From the NCBI RefSeq assembly GCF_017654315.1, contig NZ_CP072203.1:4154001-4218000 (forward strand): a stretch of 64,000 bases of DNA, read 5' to 3'. How positions within the stretch are numbered: the stretch's first letter is position 1; every line of letters starts with the position of its first letter. The translations under genes and the position numbers were made by a program. Of this stretch, positions 48,284 to 57,525 are shown piece by piece. Origin of the DNA: Gordonia polyisoprenivorans. Its GTDB lineage: Bacteria > Actinomycetota > Actinomycetes > Mycobacteriales > Mycobacteriaceae. The notes under the pieces are model-generated. The model worked only from the letters and a program-made list of their open reading frames with translations, searched no databases and was not told the origin of the DNA.

Positions 48284-49963
48284 ATGGTCGACACCGCACT
48301 CCCTGACGTGTCTGGGTTGTCGACCACCCAGAAAATCGCCCTCGCCCACACGCTGATGGACGAGTTGGCCACCGATGATTTGACCGGCCTGTCCAACGAT
48401 GACCTGGTGTCGGTCGCTCAGTCCACCGAACGGTTGATCACCCGCGTCACCGTCCAAGGCGATCGGCAGATCGTCGAGTTCTCCGACCGCCATCTGGCGC
48501 GGGAGTACGGGTTCGGGTCGATCATCGACGCCATGATCGGCTTGTTGCGTGTGTCGGAACCGTGGCGGCGGTGGAAACAACTCAAAGCGACCGCCACCTT
48601 CCACACCGTCACCGGCGAGGTTGCTGCGCCGAAATATCCGGCGTTGGCCGAGGCGATGGCCTCCGGGGCGGCCGGCCCCTCCCACGCCGCAGTCGTCATC
48701 GACGTGTTGGACCGCATACCTACGACAGTGCCGTTCGACGAAAAAATGTCGGCCGACGCCACGATGGCCGGGTTCGCCCGCACCCACACCCCCTCCGATC
48801 TCCGGATCCTGGGGGCACGGGTGTTGGCGCACCTCGACCCCGACGGTGAGTTGACCGACGATGCTGATCGGCAACGCCACCGCCAGATCCGCATCGGCCG
48901 TCAAGACGCCCAAAAAATGAGTGGGCTATCGGGGCAGATGACCCCGACTCTGACCGCGCACCTCGAAGCAGTACTCGCCGCGTGGGCGGCGCCTGGAATG
49001 AACAACCCCGCCGACCCGGAGTCCCCGACCGGTAGTCGCGAGGATGCCGACCCCGACCAGGTGGCGGCCGCGGCAGCCCGCGATCACCGGGATCAGGTGC
49101 AACGCAACCATGATGCGTTGGAAGCAGTCCTACGCGCCGGACTCGATGTCGGACTCGGCCCGCACTCGCATCGCGGCCTACCACCGCATCTGATCATCAA
49201 AGCATCGCTGTCGGAGTTGATTGCGCAAACCGGGATGGGCGTCACGGCGACCGGCACCCTCCTCCCAATCCGGGATGTGATCGCTTTGGCGGCCCACAGT
49301 CAGCCGTGGTTGGCGGTGTTCGACGACCACACCAGTCTTCCCCTGTATTTGGGTCGGGCGAGGTTAGCGAGTCAAGGACAGCGGATCGCCCTGTTCGCCA
49401 AAGACGGCGGTGAGTACTGCTCGTTTCCCGGATGTACCCAACCCGCCGCGCACGTCGAAATTCATCACGCCACCAAAGACCACGCGAAAGGCGGACTCAC
49501 CAACATCGGTGACCTCGCCCCCGCCTGTGGGAAACACAACCGGATGGTCGGCGACAAACCCGGACAATTCACGACCGGCATCTATCGCGACGGGCCGTGG
49601 GCCGGACGATGCTGGTGGCGCACAAACACCCCGGTCGGCGCAGCCGAACCGAACCCGAAACGCACCAACGCGCTCCCCGACGTCGGCACCACCTACGCTG
49701 CGGCACTGGCCCGTATCCGCGCGGAGTTGCATCCACCACCCGACCCACCACCAAGTGGGGCCGCTGCCAGTGCTGATACCGATCTCGCCACAAGCGACGA
49801 CCGGGACTCGATGCTGCCCACTGACCGACTACGCCGCAGCCAGGTCCCGGTCGGGTGCGGCGGCGGGTATTACGACCTCGTCGAAATCCTCCACCCTGAT
49901 CCCAACCCGGACTCGCCGGTCGACACCCGACTCGCCCAACTCCTCGGCGACCGCGCGTTCTAG
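48284..49963 (+). CDS. DUF222/HNH endonuclease, 13E12 repeat family
   Basis: A 559-residue DUF222 protein with a C-terminal HNH nuclease, the REP13E12-type family found as dispersed repetitive genes in this order. The HNH zinc/metal motif is CSFPGCTQPAAHVEIHHAT...GGLTNIGDLAPACGKHNRMV. ATG 48284 is the likely start; GTG 48275 is an alternative. It is flanked by repeat arrays and interrupts the order SURF1-cobD conserved in mycobacteria, so it is probably a mobile or amplified unit. In M. tuberculosis, 13E12 copies are the attachment site of phiRv1. Confidence 0.93.
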   Translation: MVDTALPDVSGLSTTQKIALAHTLMDELATDDLTGLSNDDLVSVAQSTERLITRVTVQGDRQIVEFSDRHLAREYGFGSIIDAMIGLLRVSEPWRRWKQLKATATFHTVTGEVAAPKYPALAEAMASGAAGPSHAAVVIDVLDRIPTTVPFDEKMSADATMAGFARTHTPSDLRILGARVLAHLDPDGELTDDADRQRHRQIRIGRQDAQKMSGLSGQMTPTLTAHLEAVLAAWAAPGMNNPADPESPTGSREDADPDQVAAAAARDHRDQVQRNHDALEAVLRAGLDVGLGPHSHRGLPPHLIIKASLSELIAQTGMGVTATGTLLPIRDVIALAAHSQPWLAVFDDHTSLPLYLGRARLASQGQRIALFAKDGGEYCSFPGCTQPAAHVEIHHATKDHAKGGLTNIGDLAPACGKHNRMVGDKPGQFTTGIYRDGPWAGRCWWRTNTPVGAAEPNPKRTNALPDVGTTYAAALARIRAELHPPPDPPPSGAAASADTDLATSDDRDSMLPTDRLRRSQVPVGCGGGYYDLVEILHPDPNPDSPVDTRLAQLLGDRAF

Positions 49964-50012
49964 ACCCGGGGCGCACTTCCGTTCGGGGTTGGAAACCAGC
50001 AGCGGTGCAACA

Positions 50013-50175
50013 GGTCTCGAGGCTCGTCGCTAACGCTCCTCGGCACCTCGACCACCGGGACGAAAGATCCGCCGGGCTGGTCGACCACCGATCAAGGAGC
50101 ACCTCCGCCCGGTGAGGAAGCCCCCTCCCCGATGGTCGAGGTGCTGAGGAGCGCCAGCGACGAGGCCTCGAGACC
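50013..50175. repeat. Large inverted repeat downstream of the 13E12-type gene
   Basis: A ~43-bp arm at 50013-50056 (begins GGTCTCGAGGCTCGTCGCT) is nearly matched in inverted orientation at 50134-50175, with about 77 bp between. Each arm itself contains the GGTCGAGGTG motif. This resembles the dispersed hairpins common in Gordonia and relatives. No gene lies between 49964 and 50195. Confidence 0.8.
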
Positions 50176-50195
50176 CCCGACAGCCGAACATCAGA

Positions 50196-51152
50196 TCACG
50201 AGCGTCGAGCGCGCCACCAGGCTATGGCCATGGCGGTGGCGAGCGCGCCGACTTGCACCTGTCGGGACAAAGCCAGGGCGGCACGGAGATCCGTTGTGGT
50301 CGGAGCCCGCCCGTCGCCGAGGGTGGGTCGGTGCTCGGTGCGGTGCGGGTAGACCGTGATACCGCCGAGACGGATGCCGAGAGCTCCGGCGAAACTCGCC
50401 TCCACGACACCCGCGTTGGGGCTCGGATGTGCCGATGCATCGCGCTTCCACGCGCGCACTGCACCCCGTCGATCAGGCCCGGCGGCCACGACGAGCACCC
50501 CCGCGATCCGGGCCGGCAGGATGTTGAGCGCATCATCGAATCGTGCTGCAGCCCAACCGAAACGGTTGTAGCGGGCATTTCGATGACCGATCATCGCATC
50601 CAGTGTGTTCGCGGTCCGGTAGACGAGGAGGCCGGGAACACCGGCCACAGCGCCCCAGACCAGCGCTCCCACGGTGGCATCGGAAGTGTTCTCGGCCACC
50701 GATTCCAGTGCAGCGCGACAGATCCCGGGTTCGTCGAGTGCGTCTGGGTCGCGGCCACACAAGCTCGGTATGAGTTCCCGCGCGCCCGGCACATCGTCGG
50801 ACTCGAGACAGTCGGCCACGTCGTCACCGACGCGGATGAGGGTGGTCCCACCCAATACGGCCCATGTCACCGCGGCGGTGAGCAGTGTTCGCGCCGGACC
50901 GTTCTCGGCGAGTGGGCGGGCCGCGAGTGCCCCAGCCACACCGATAGAACCCACACACAGCGCACAGTGTGCGCTGCCGGCGATCCGGCTGTCGGCGTAT
51001 GTATGTCGTTGCAACGCGAAGGCGAGAGAACCGATACCGGCAACCGGGTGCCCACGTCTCGGGTCGCCGAGCGCACGGTCCAACAGGTATCCGACCAGTA
51101 ACCCTGTCGGCGAAGGCCGGACAGCAGCGGCCCACCACCTCCATGCCCGCAT
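50196..51152 (-). CDS. cobD: Adenosylcobinamide-phosphate synthase
   Basis: A 318-residue CobD/CbiB-type integral membrane protein that attaches (R)-1-amino-2-propanol phosphate to adenosylcobyric acid. It has several hydrophobic helices and the family motifs LLDRALGDPRRGHPVAGIG and ESVAENTSDATVGALVWGA, plus YRTANTLDAMIGH. ATG 51152 is preferred; an upstream frame to 51206 is weaker. It corresponds to Rv2236c. It works with the product of cobC encoded 5 kb away. Confidence 0.94.
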   Translation of the reverse strand: MRAWRWWAAAVRPSPTGLLVGYLLDRALGDPRRGHPVAGIGSLAFALQRHTYADSRIAGSAHCALCVGSIGVAGALAARPLAENGPARTLLTAAVTWAVLGGTTLIRVGDDVADCLESDDVPGARELIPSLCGRDPDALDEPGICRAALESVAENTSDATVGALVWGAVAGVPGLLVYRTANTLDAMIGHRNARYNRFGWAAARFDDALNILPARIAGVLVVAAGPDRRGAVRAWKRDASAHPSPNAGVVEASFAGALGIRLGGITVYPHRTEHRPTLGDGRAPTTTDLRAALALSRQVQVGALATAMAIAWWRARRS

Positions 51153-51168
51153 CAGAGTGACCCCCGCA

Positions 51169-51810
51169 TCAGTAGTCCGATGCCACAACGGTCTGCTGCT
51201 CGCCACGCACCAAGAGAGCTTGGTCGTCGGCGAGCGGGGTCACGCGGTGGCGCGACTCGTACTTGCGGCGCACCGACTCGATCACGTCGGCGGGATACAC
51301 CGGGAACTGGCCGTCGGCATGCGGGAGCACCACCGTGTCGATGAGTTCCAGACCGCGCGGATCGACCGGACCCGGCGCCTCGGCCGGATCGTCGAGGCCT
51401 TCCACCGGCGCGATGGTCGGACCCACCACAACCGCGCCGGCGCTGCATCCGATGTAGGGCAACGACGCTCGTACCCGCTCGGTGAGCAGATCCCCCGCGC
51501 CCGCCCGACGCAGTGCCCACAGCAAGGCGAAGGTGTTCCCGCCGGCCACGTACACCGCGTCGACGCGGTCGAGCGTGGAGGCGAACTCCTCGAGATCCTG
51601 CCGCGCTGCCGAGAGGTCCACGACCGCATACCCAGCGGCCGTCAGGCGGTCACGTTCGGCGCGCACACCCGGCTGGCCGGCGTAGGGGATCCGCGCGTCG
51701 TCGAGATACCCGATCTGCAACTCCGACAGCGCTTTTCCTGTGGTCTCCGAAAGGAAACCGGGCACGGCCCCGAAACCCAGCGACAGGAGCAACAGATTCA
51801 CGGTGGTCAC
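51169..51810 (-). CDS. Peptidase E / S51-type class I glutamine amidotransferase-like protein
   Basis: A 213-residue peptidase family S51 protein (PepE-like). The nucleophile Ser is in GCSAGAVVVG, with AVYVAGGNTFALL upstream. Peptidase E cleaves Asp-X dipeptides. GTG 51810 (VTTVNLLLLSLG) starts the domain; a longer frame to 51876 adds unrelated residues. It is divergent from the spermidine-synthase-like gene and 16 bp from cobD in the same direction. Confidence 0.85.
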   Translation of the reverse strand: MTTVNLLLLSLGFGAVPGFLSETTGKALSELQIGYLDDARIPYAGQPGVRAERDRLTAAGYAVVDLSAARQDLEEFASTLDRVDAVYVAGGNTFALLWALRRAGAGDLLTERVRASLPYIGCSAGAVVVGPTIAPVEGLDDPAEAPGPVDPRGLELIDTVVLPHADGQFPVYPADVIESVRRKYESRHRVTPLADDQALLVRGEQQTVVASDY

Positions 51811-51866
51811 GCTACCCGCGGACACAGCACCCACGGCGGCCCACCCTTGCCCGATACACTCACGCC

Positions 51867-52712
51867 GTGATGGCACGCCCCCGCCCCGTTCCCGTCGCGG
51901 GCACCTATGCGATCGACACCGGCATGGCCGAGCTGGCCCCGGACACCATCTCGGGCGGATGGCTCCTGCAGATCAACGGCACACACAGCTCGCACATCGA
52001 CGACGATCCGCGCGTGCTGGACTTCGAGTACCTACGACAGATGGCGGCCGTCATCGAGGACCGCCACCCCGCGCAGGCGAAGCTCTCCGTCCTGCATCTC
52101 GGCGGCGCCGCGTGCGCGCTCCCCCGCTATCTGGCCGCGACCTTTCCACAGTCGCGACACGTCGCGGTCGAGATCGATGCCGAGCTGGCGCGTCTCGTCC
52201 GCGACTGGTTCGACCTGCCGCGTGCGCCGCGTCTACGTATCCGCGTCGGTGACGCCCGGACGGTGCTGGAGTCACTCCAGCCCGACACTCGAGAAGTGAT
52301 CATCCGGGACGCATTCGAATCCGACCGCACCCCAACACATCTGACGACGGTGGAGTTCACGCATGCCGTCAAGCGGGTCCTCACACCGAATGGTCTGTAT
52401 CTGGCCAACTGCGGCGACACCCGCGATCTCGGTCGCGTGCGCGCCGACGCCGCCGCACTCGCCGAGGTCTTCGACCACATCGCGCTGATCGCCGACCCGG
52501 CGATGTTCAAGGGCCGGCGCACCGGCAACGTGGTCATCGCGGGCAGCGACGGCCCCCTCGATCCCTCGCCGACACTCGTCCGGCGCCTGCTCAGCGATCC
52601 GCTTCCGGCGCGGGTGATCGCCGGCGACGAGGCCAGGACATTCGGGTCCGGGCAGGCACCCCACGATCCACCGACCGCCTCCGACGAAACCGCCGAGGAT
52701 CAGATCGTGTAG
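51867..52712 (+). CDS. Spermidine synthase-like (polyamine aminopropyltransferase fold) protein
   Basis: A 281-residue Rossmann-fold methyltransferase-like protein of the spermidine-synthase family, with the binding motif LHLGGAACALPRYLA, the acidic VEIDAEL and DARTVLESL. It lacks a clear catalytic Tyr/Asp pair typical of true polyamine synthases, so it may be a methyltransferase-like relative. TACACT (51855-51860) lies directly before GTG 51867/ATG 51870, consistent with a leaderless start. It converges with the DinB-like gene, 1 bp between stops. Confidence 0.8.
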   Translation: MMARPRPVPVAGTYAIDTGMAELAPDTISGGWLLQINGTHSSHIDDDPRVLDFEYLRQMAAVIEDRHPAQAKLSVLHLGGAACALPRYLAATFPQSRHVAVEIDAELARLVRDWFDLPRAPRLRIRVGDARTVLESLQPDTREVIIRDAFESDRTPTHLTTVEFTHAVKRVLTPNGLYLANCGDTRDLGRVRADAAALAEVFDHIALIADPAMFKGRRTGNVVIAGSDGPLDPSPTLVRRLLSDPLPARVIAGDEARTFGSGQAPHDPPTASDETAEDQIV

Positions 52713-52713
52713 A

Positions 52714-53532
52714 TCAGATCATGTAGTTGAGGGAGCCCAGGATCGCTTGCCCCAGCTCCTGATCGCCGCGAACCTTCACCGCCGACGGATCGGCGCTGCG
52801 CCGGCCACCGGCGAGCCGGACCAGATCGACGGCATCGAGTTCGAGCACCACGTCGGCGGCGTCGTCACCACCGTCGAAGGCCTCGACGAGGCCTGCCCGG
52901 TCGGCGACGGCAATGCGCACGGTACGCGGTGCCGCACCGGTGATCTCGAACGCGACGGCGCTTCCGGCGGGCGCCTTGGCGCGCTTACCGACCACGAACG
53001 GCAACGACGCCGCGACCTCATCGAGCACCCAGGCCACCGGTGCCGTCGACGGACTGCCGCCGATGGTGCCGTCGCGGAGGTCGACCTCGTGAATCCAGCA
53101 GTCGAACAACCGGATTCGCATGAACCGACCGTAGGTGTCCGGGCCTGCCGGAGTGGCCGCCGCGGCGTCGAAATCCGACTGCGACATCGCCGACAGGGCC
53201 GCGCTGCGGACCGCGATGATCTCGTCGTAGGCAGCGAGTACCTCGTCTGCGGGTCGCCCCCGGAAGTGTTCGACCCACTTCTCGTTGAGTTCGCCGATCG
53301 GATTGCGCACGTGGTCGAGATCGGTGAGACCTGCGGGTGCCTCGACGTCACGTCCATCGAGCATGCTCTCGGTCCCGATGATGTGCGCGATGATGTCGGC
53401 GTTGGTCCAGCCCGGCAGGATCGACGGCTGCGTCCACCGCTCACCGATGTCGTCGGCCAACGCCCGCAAGGCTGCCCACTCGCCGATCAGGTCCGGGGTC
53501 AACGTGGTGTGGTCGATGGACGTCGTGGGCAT
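52714..53532 (-). CDS. Mycothiol-dependent maleylpyruvate isomerase family protein (TIGR03083)
   Basis: A 272-residue DinB/MDMPI-fold protein. The N-terminal helical bundle has LTDLDHVRN and the metal-type His residues in IIAHIIGTES and DCWIHEVDLRD, consistent with the MDMPI-type metal site; the C-terminal segment resembles the SCP2-like MDMPI C-domain (VVLELDAVDLVRLAGGRR). It is likely a mycothiol-dependent transferase. The substrate is unknown. Confidence 0.82.
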   Translation of the reverse strand: MPTTSIDHTTLTPDLIGEWAALRALADDIGERWTQPSILPGWTNADIIAHIIGTESMLDGRDVEAPAGLTDLDHVRNPIGELNEKWVEHFRGRPADEVLAAYDEIIAVRSAALSAMSQSDFDAAAATPAGPDTYGRFMRIRLFDCWIHEVDLRDGTIGGSPSTAPVAWVLDEVAASLPFVVGKRAKAPAGSAVAFEITGAAPRTVRIAVADRAGLVEAFDGGDDAADVVLELDAVDLVRLAGGRRSADPSAVKVRGDQELGQAILGSLNYMI

Positions 53533-53728
53533 GAAGATCTCCGATTCGCGGGCTGGTCGACTACGCCCGAGGAGGGACAGGCGCGTCGAACGCGCCTGAC
53601 CGTACGGGCGGCTTCGACGCTACCCCGGTGGCGCCGTCACGACCGCCGGGTTCACGCACGGCGACAAACGACCCCGCGAGTGCTTCTCGGACACCGGCAT
53701 CCGGGACGGACGCGTGCCGGAGATGTCC

Positions 53729-53734
53729 TATCCT
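53729..53734 (+). promoter_or_regulatory. -10 element TATCCT for a leaderless esterase transcript
   Basis: TATCCT ends seven bases before GTG 53742, with no RBS between. It supports the GTG over any upstream in-frame start. Confidence 0.45.
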
Positions 53735-53741
53735 TGCACGG

Positions 53742-54716
53742 GTGCGGGTAGCGAGCAGGTGGTCAGGGTCGATCGTCACGATGCTGGTGGTGAGCGTTCT
53801 GACCGTCATCGCCGCTCTACTCACCGCGTCCGGGGCGCCCGCACACGCCGCTCCCACCGACGCCTCCCCGGTCGCGGCATGCGCACCACGGGCTGCCGCT
53901 CCGGCGAACACCGTCCGCACCACCGATGTCGGGGGTGTGACACGGACGTACCGGGTGCATCTACCCGCGCGCTATACCGGACACACCCCGATGCCGCTGA
54001 TCCTCGCGTTCCCCGGCCACACCGAGGCGCCGACGACGTTCGAGCGCTACACCGGCCTGTCGGCGTTACCGGCGGTTGTGGTCTGCCCCGACGGCTTGCG
54101 CGGCACCGACGGCGCATTGTCCTGGCAGGGCGCGCCGTACTCCTCCCCGCGGGCCGACGACATCGCGTTCACCGCGGCGATCCTTCGCGAGGTGCGGGCG
54201 ACGACCTGCGTCGACCGCAGCCGCACCTATGCGGTCGGCAGATCCAACGGTGGCGGGTTGGTGTCGATGCTCGCGTGCCGGATGCCGGGTCAGTTCGCCG
54301 CCTACGCCATCGTCAACGGAGCCATCTACGACCAGAGCCTGCGCGGCTGCTCGGCGTCCAAGGCGCCCGCATCGATCATCGACTTCCATGGCACCGCCGA
54401 CGCCACGATCCACTACGGTGGCGGCACCCGGCTCGGCGGCCACTACGCACCGATCTTCGACGTCGTGCGGTCATGGGCGGCGCGCAACGGATGCATACCG
54501 ACGCCCCTGGAGATCCCCGTCTATTCGGCTGTCACGCAGTTCCTCTGGCCGTTGTGCCGGTCGGTCGGCAGCGAGATCTCGCACTACCGCATCACCGGCG
54601 GAGCCCACGTGTGGCCCGGATCGTCGGCCCACCGGGGACGGACCGGCGTCAGCGACAGCATCTCGGCCACGGCCCTGATCTGGCAGTTCTTCAACCGGCA
54701 TCCCCTCGCGGTGTAG
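53742..54716 (+). CDS. Secreted PHB-depolymerase/feruloyl-esterase-type alpha/beta hydrolase
   Basis: A 324-residue secreted esterase with a signal peptide (hydrophobic run about residues 9-28, ending AHAA). The nucleophile elbow is GRSNGGG, the early oxyanion strand LILAFPGHTEAP, and the His is near ITGGAHVWPG, as in LpqC/PHB depolymerase-family esterases. The substrate is probably an ester polymer or acylated polysaccharide, but this is not certain. The start at GTG 53742 is supported by TATCCT upstream. It ends 13 bp before the kinase gene. Confidence 0.87.
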   Translation: MRVASRWSGSIVTMLVVSVLTVIAALLTASGAPAHAAPTDASPVAACAPRAAAPANTVRTTDVGGVTRTYRVHLPARYTGHTPMPLILAFPGHTEAPTTFERYTGLSALPAVVVCPDGLRGTDGALSWQGAPYSSPRADDIAFTAAILREVRATTCVDRSRTYAVGRSNGGGLVSMLACRMPGQFAAYAIVNGAIYDQSLRGCSASKAPASIIDFHGTADATIHYGGGTRLGGHYAPIFDVVRSWAARNGCIPTPLEIPVYSAVTQFLWPLCRSVGSEISHYRITGGAHVWPGSSAHRGRTGVSDSISATALIWQFFNRHPLAV

Positions 54717-54729
54717 GCGGACGATCACG

Positions 54730-56382
54730 ATGAGCGCCATCGACGACCGGACCGGGACCCCGCTCGGGCACTATGCCATCGAAGAACTGCTGGGCCGGGG
54801 CGGGATGGGTCAGGTCTACCGCGCCACCGACACCCGCAAGGGACGGACGGTCGCGCTCAAGCTGCTCAATCCCGAGTTCGCCGACGATCAGGTGTTCCGC
54901 GACCGATTCCTGCGGGAGTCACGGGTCGCCGCGCGGATCAACGACCCCCACGTCGTTCCGATCCATGACTGGGGCGAGATCGACGGGCTGCTGTTCATCG
55001 ACATGCGACTGGTGACCGGCCGCGACCTGCGCGCGATGCTGGTCGAGCAGGGAACACTGGCACCGGAGAGGGCGGTGGCCATCCTTGGGCAGGTCGCCGA
55101 CGCCCTCGACGCAGCCCACCTCGACGGCCTGGTGCACCGCGACGTCAAACCCGACAACGTGCTCGTCGACGCCCGCGACTTCACCTATCTGGCCGATTTC
55201 GGGCTGGCCCAGGGCGCCGCCGACACACGGTTGACCACCGCGGGCACCGCCATCGGGTCGTTCGGCTACATGGCACCCGAACGCTTCGGCGCCGACGAGG
55301 TCGGCGCGGCCGGCGACATCTACGCACTGGCCTGCGTGCTCTATGAATGCGTTGCCGGGACACAACCTTTCGCATCTGCCACCAATCTCGAGCGACTCAT
55401 CGCCGCCCACCTCACGGCCGAACCGCCGCGGACGGGTACGGCGCTCGATCCGGTCATCGCCCGCGGGATGGCCAAGAACCCACACGACCGGTACCCGAGT
55501 GCCGGTGCACTGATCGACGCGGCGCGTGCCGCCCTCGCATCCCCGGACGCGCAATCGCCCGGTGCGCCATTCCCCGGCACGTCGGCGGCACCCGCGACGC
55601 TCGCCCCGCACACGAGACCGCCGATCGGACACACCACCGACCGACCGACCGGGGTGAACCCGGCCGCCGTGAACAAGACCGGGATGAACCCGGCGTCGTA
55701 CTCACCGACCGAGATCGCCGCCGCCTCCGGCGCCCCCCGCTTCGAGCCGTATCCGTTTGCGCCGCAGCACTATCCGCAGACACCACGACGCCGCTCCCCC
55801 GTGCTCGCGATCCTCGTCGTCATCGCTGTGCTGCTCGCGGGCGGCATCGGGGCCGGCGCGTGGGTGCTGTTGCGCGACTCCGACGACGGGGCCCGCACCG
55901 TCGCCGACAGCACCGACGCCAGCCTGATCACCACACCGACCGCCGCGGCGCCTCCCAACACCACGAGCCAGGCCACACCGACCCCGACCACGCCATCGGT
56001 GGCCACGGCGGCCCCCACCGGCTCGGCCAGGGCAGCCTTCGATCTCGGCCTGGCCACACCCATCAGTACCCCCGCATGTGACGGCACGGGGATCGTCGTG
56101 GTCGGCAATGCCGTCGATCCGTCGAACTACGCCGCCGAGGTGCAGGGCTATCTCACCGCCTTCCCCGGTTCGAGTTACCTGCGCACCGACCAGTCCTGCT
56201 CGTCGTTGCGGGCGCGCGACGACAACGGCAATCCGATCTACGCGGTGTACCAGGTGGCCGGACGAACCACCACCGACATCTGCCGCCTCCGCAACCAGAT
56301 CGGTGGCACCGCCTACGGAAAGTGGCTCGACAACACCACCGACCCGACCACGTTCATCACCCCGAGCGAATGCGGGGCGTGA
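54730..56382 (+). CDS. Serine/threonine-protein kinase (PknB family)
   Basis: A 550-residue membrane Ser/Thr kinase. The kinase domain (about 10-275) has the P-loop GRGGMGQVY, Lys44 (VALKLL), HRDVKPDN (Asp138), DFGLA (Asp156) and the APE motif, so it should be active. A Pro-rich juxtamembrane linker follows, then one transmembrane helix (about 356-378) and an extracytoplasmic domain with four Cys, likely two disulfides (PACDG, QSCSS, DICRL, SECGA). The ligand is unknown. It starts right after the esterase, and a WYL regulator follows. Confidence 0.93.
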   Translation: MSAIDDRTGTPLGHYAIEELLGRGGMGQVYRATDTRKGRTVALKLLNPEFADDQVFRDRFLRESRVAARINDPHVVPIHDWGEIDGLLFIDMRLVTGRDLRAMLVEQGTLAPERAVAILGQVADALDAAHLDGLVHRDVKPDNVLVDARDFTYLADFGLAQGAADTRLTTAGTAIGSFGYMAPERFGADEVGAAGDIYALACVLYECVAGTQPFASATNLERLIAAHLTAEPPRTGTALDPVIARGMAKNPHDRYPSAGALIDAARAALASPDAQSPGAPFPGTSAAPATLAPHTRPPIGHTTDRPTGVNPAAVNKTGMNPASYSPTEIAAASGAPRFEPYPFAPQHYPQTPRRRSPVLAILVVIAVLLAGGIGAGAWVLLRDSDDGARTVADSTDASLITTPTAAAPPNTTSQATPTPTTPSVATAAPTGSARAAFDLGLATPISTPACDGTGIVVVGNAVDPSNYAAEVQGYLTAFPGSSYLRTDQSCSSLRARDDNGNPIYAVYQVAGRTTTDICRLRNQIGGTAYGKWLDNTTDPTTFITPSECGA

Positions 56383-56445
56383 GCAGACCGACGTCTCCGC
56401 CTATCGAGGACACCCGCCGTCCGCAATGTCCGGCAAGATGAGCGC

Positions 56446-57429
56446 ATGCTGGAAACATCGGCTCGGCTCCTGCACCTGCTCTCGCTGCTCCAGACGAGAC
56501 GGGAGTGGTCGGGCCGGGAGCTCGCCGACCGGCTCGAGATCACCACGCGCACCGTCCGACGCGACGTCGACAAGCTGCGAGAGCTCGGCTATCCGGTCGA
56601 GGCGACCGTCGGTGTCGGCGGCGGGTATCGGCTCGGCGCAGGTGCGGAGATGCCGCCGCTGCTCCTCGACGACCAGGAGGTGCTGGCCGTGGCCCTCGGG
56701 CTCGACGCGGTCACGACCGGTCCCGTGTCCGACATGGCGGAGGCCTCGGCCGGTGCGCTGACCAAGCTGCGCCAGGTCATGCCCTCGCGTCTGCGCCACC
56801 GGCTGGATTCGTTGTCACTGGAAGCCGTGCCCCGCACGCGAGGCCAGGTGACGGTGTCGGCCGATGTTCTCACCGACATCGCCGCGACCTGCCATCGCCA
56901 CGAACGGCTCCGCTTCGACTACCGGCGTGGTGACGGCACCGAGTCGCGGCGCGAGGTCGAACCCTACCGGTTGGTGCGCAACGGGATGCGTTGGTATCTC
57001 ATCGCTTTCGACCTCGGCCGCGACGGTTGGCGCTCGTTCCGGGTGGACCGGATGGTGCCCAAGATCCCGACCGGCCCCCGGTTCACCCCACGCGAGCTCC
57101 CCGAGGGCGCGGCGTCGAGGTTCCTCGAACGCAGCCTGGGCGCGGTGTATCGCAAATCCTCGGCGCGCGTGCGCATCCACGCCCCGGTGGAGACGATCGG
57201 TCCGATGGTCTCCGATGCGTGGGGCACCCTGGAATCCGGCGATGAGCAGACCTGTGAACTGACCCTGTTCTCCACGTCGCTCACCTCGATCGCCCGCTGG
57301 TTGCACGCCTTCGACGCCGATTTCACGGTGCTCTCCCCGGACGCATTGCGGGACGAGCTGGCCGGCGTCGCCGAACACCACGAACGCGTGGCGGCCCGGT
57401 ACCGGCGAGCGTGCGGCACGGCGCCGTGA
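56446..57429 (+). CDS. HTH-WYL domain transcriptional regulator (YafY type)
   Basis: A 327-residue regulator with an N-terminal DeoR-type winged HTH (ELADRLEITTRTVRRDVDKLRELGYPVEATVGVGGGYRL) and a central WYL domain (VEPYRLVRNGMRWYLIAFDLGRDGWRSFRVDRM), typical of ligand-responsive regulators, and a WCX-like C-terminus. The target is unknown. ATG 56446 is used. It follows the kinase by 63 bp. Confidence 0.9.
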   Translation: MLETSARLLHLLSLLQTRREWSGRELADRLEITTRTVRRDVDKLRELGYPVEATVGVGGGYRLGAGAEMPPLLLDDQEVLAVALGLDAVTTGPVSDMAEASAGALTKLRQVMPSRLRHRLDSLSLEAVPRTRGQVTVSADVLTDIAATCHRHERLRFDYRRGDGTESRREVEPYRLVRNGMRWYLIAFDLGRDGWRSFRVDRMVPKIPTGPRFTPRELPEGAASRFLERSLGAVYRKSSARVRIHAPVETIGPMVSDAWGTLESGDEQTCELTLFSTSLTSIARWLHAFDADFTVLSPDALRDELAGVAEHHERVAARYRRACGTAP

Positions 57430-57525
57430 TCGTTTCGTGACCGTCCGGGCGGGCGGCGTCTCGACTCCGCCACGACCCCGCCGCGTCCCTGGGCGGCAGC
57501 GGATCGGATACCTACCGTGGTCCTC

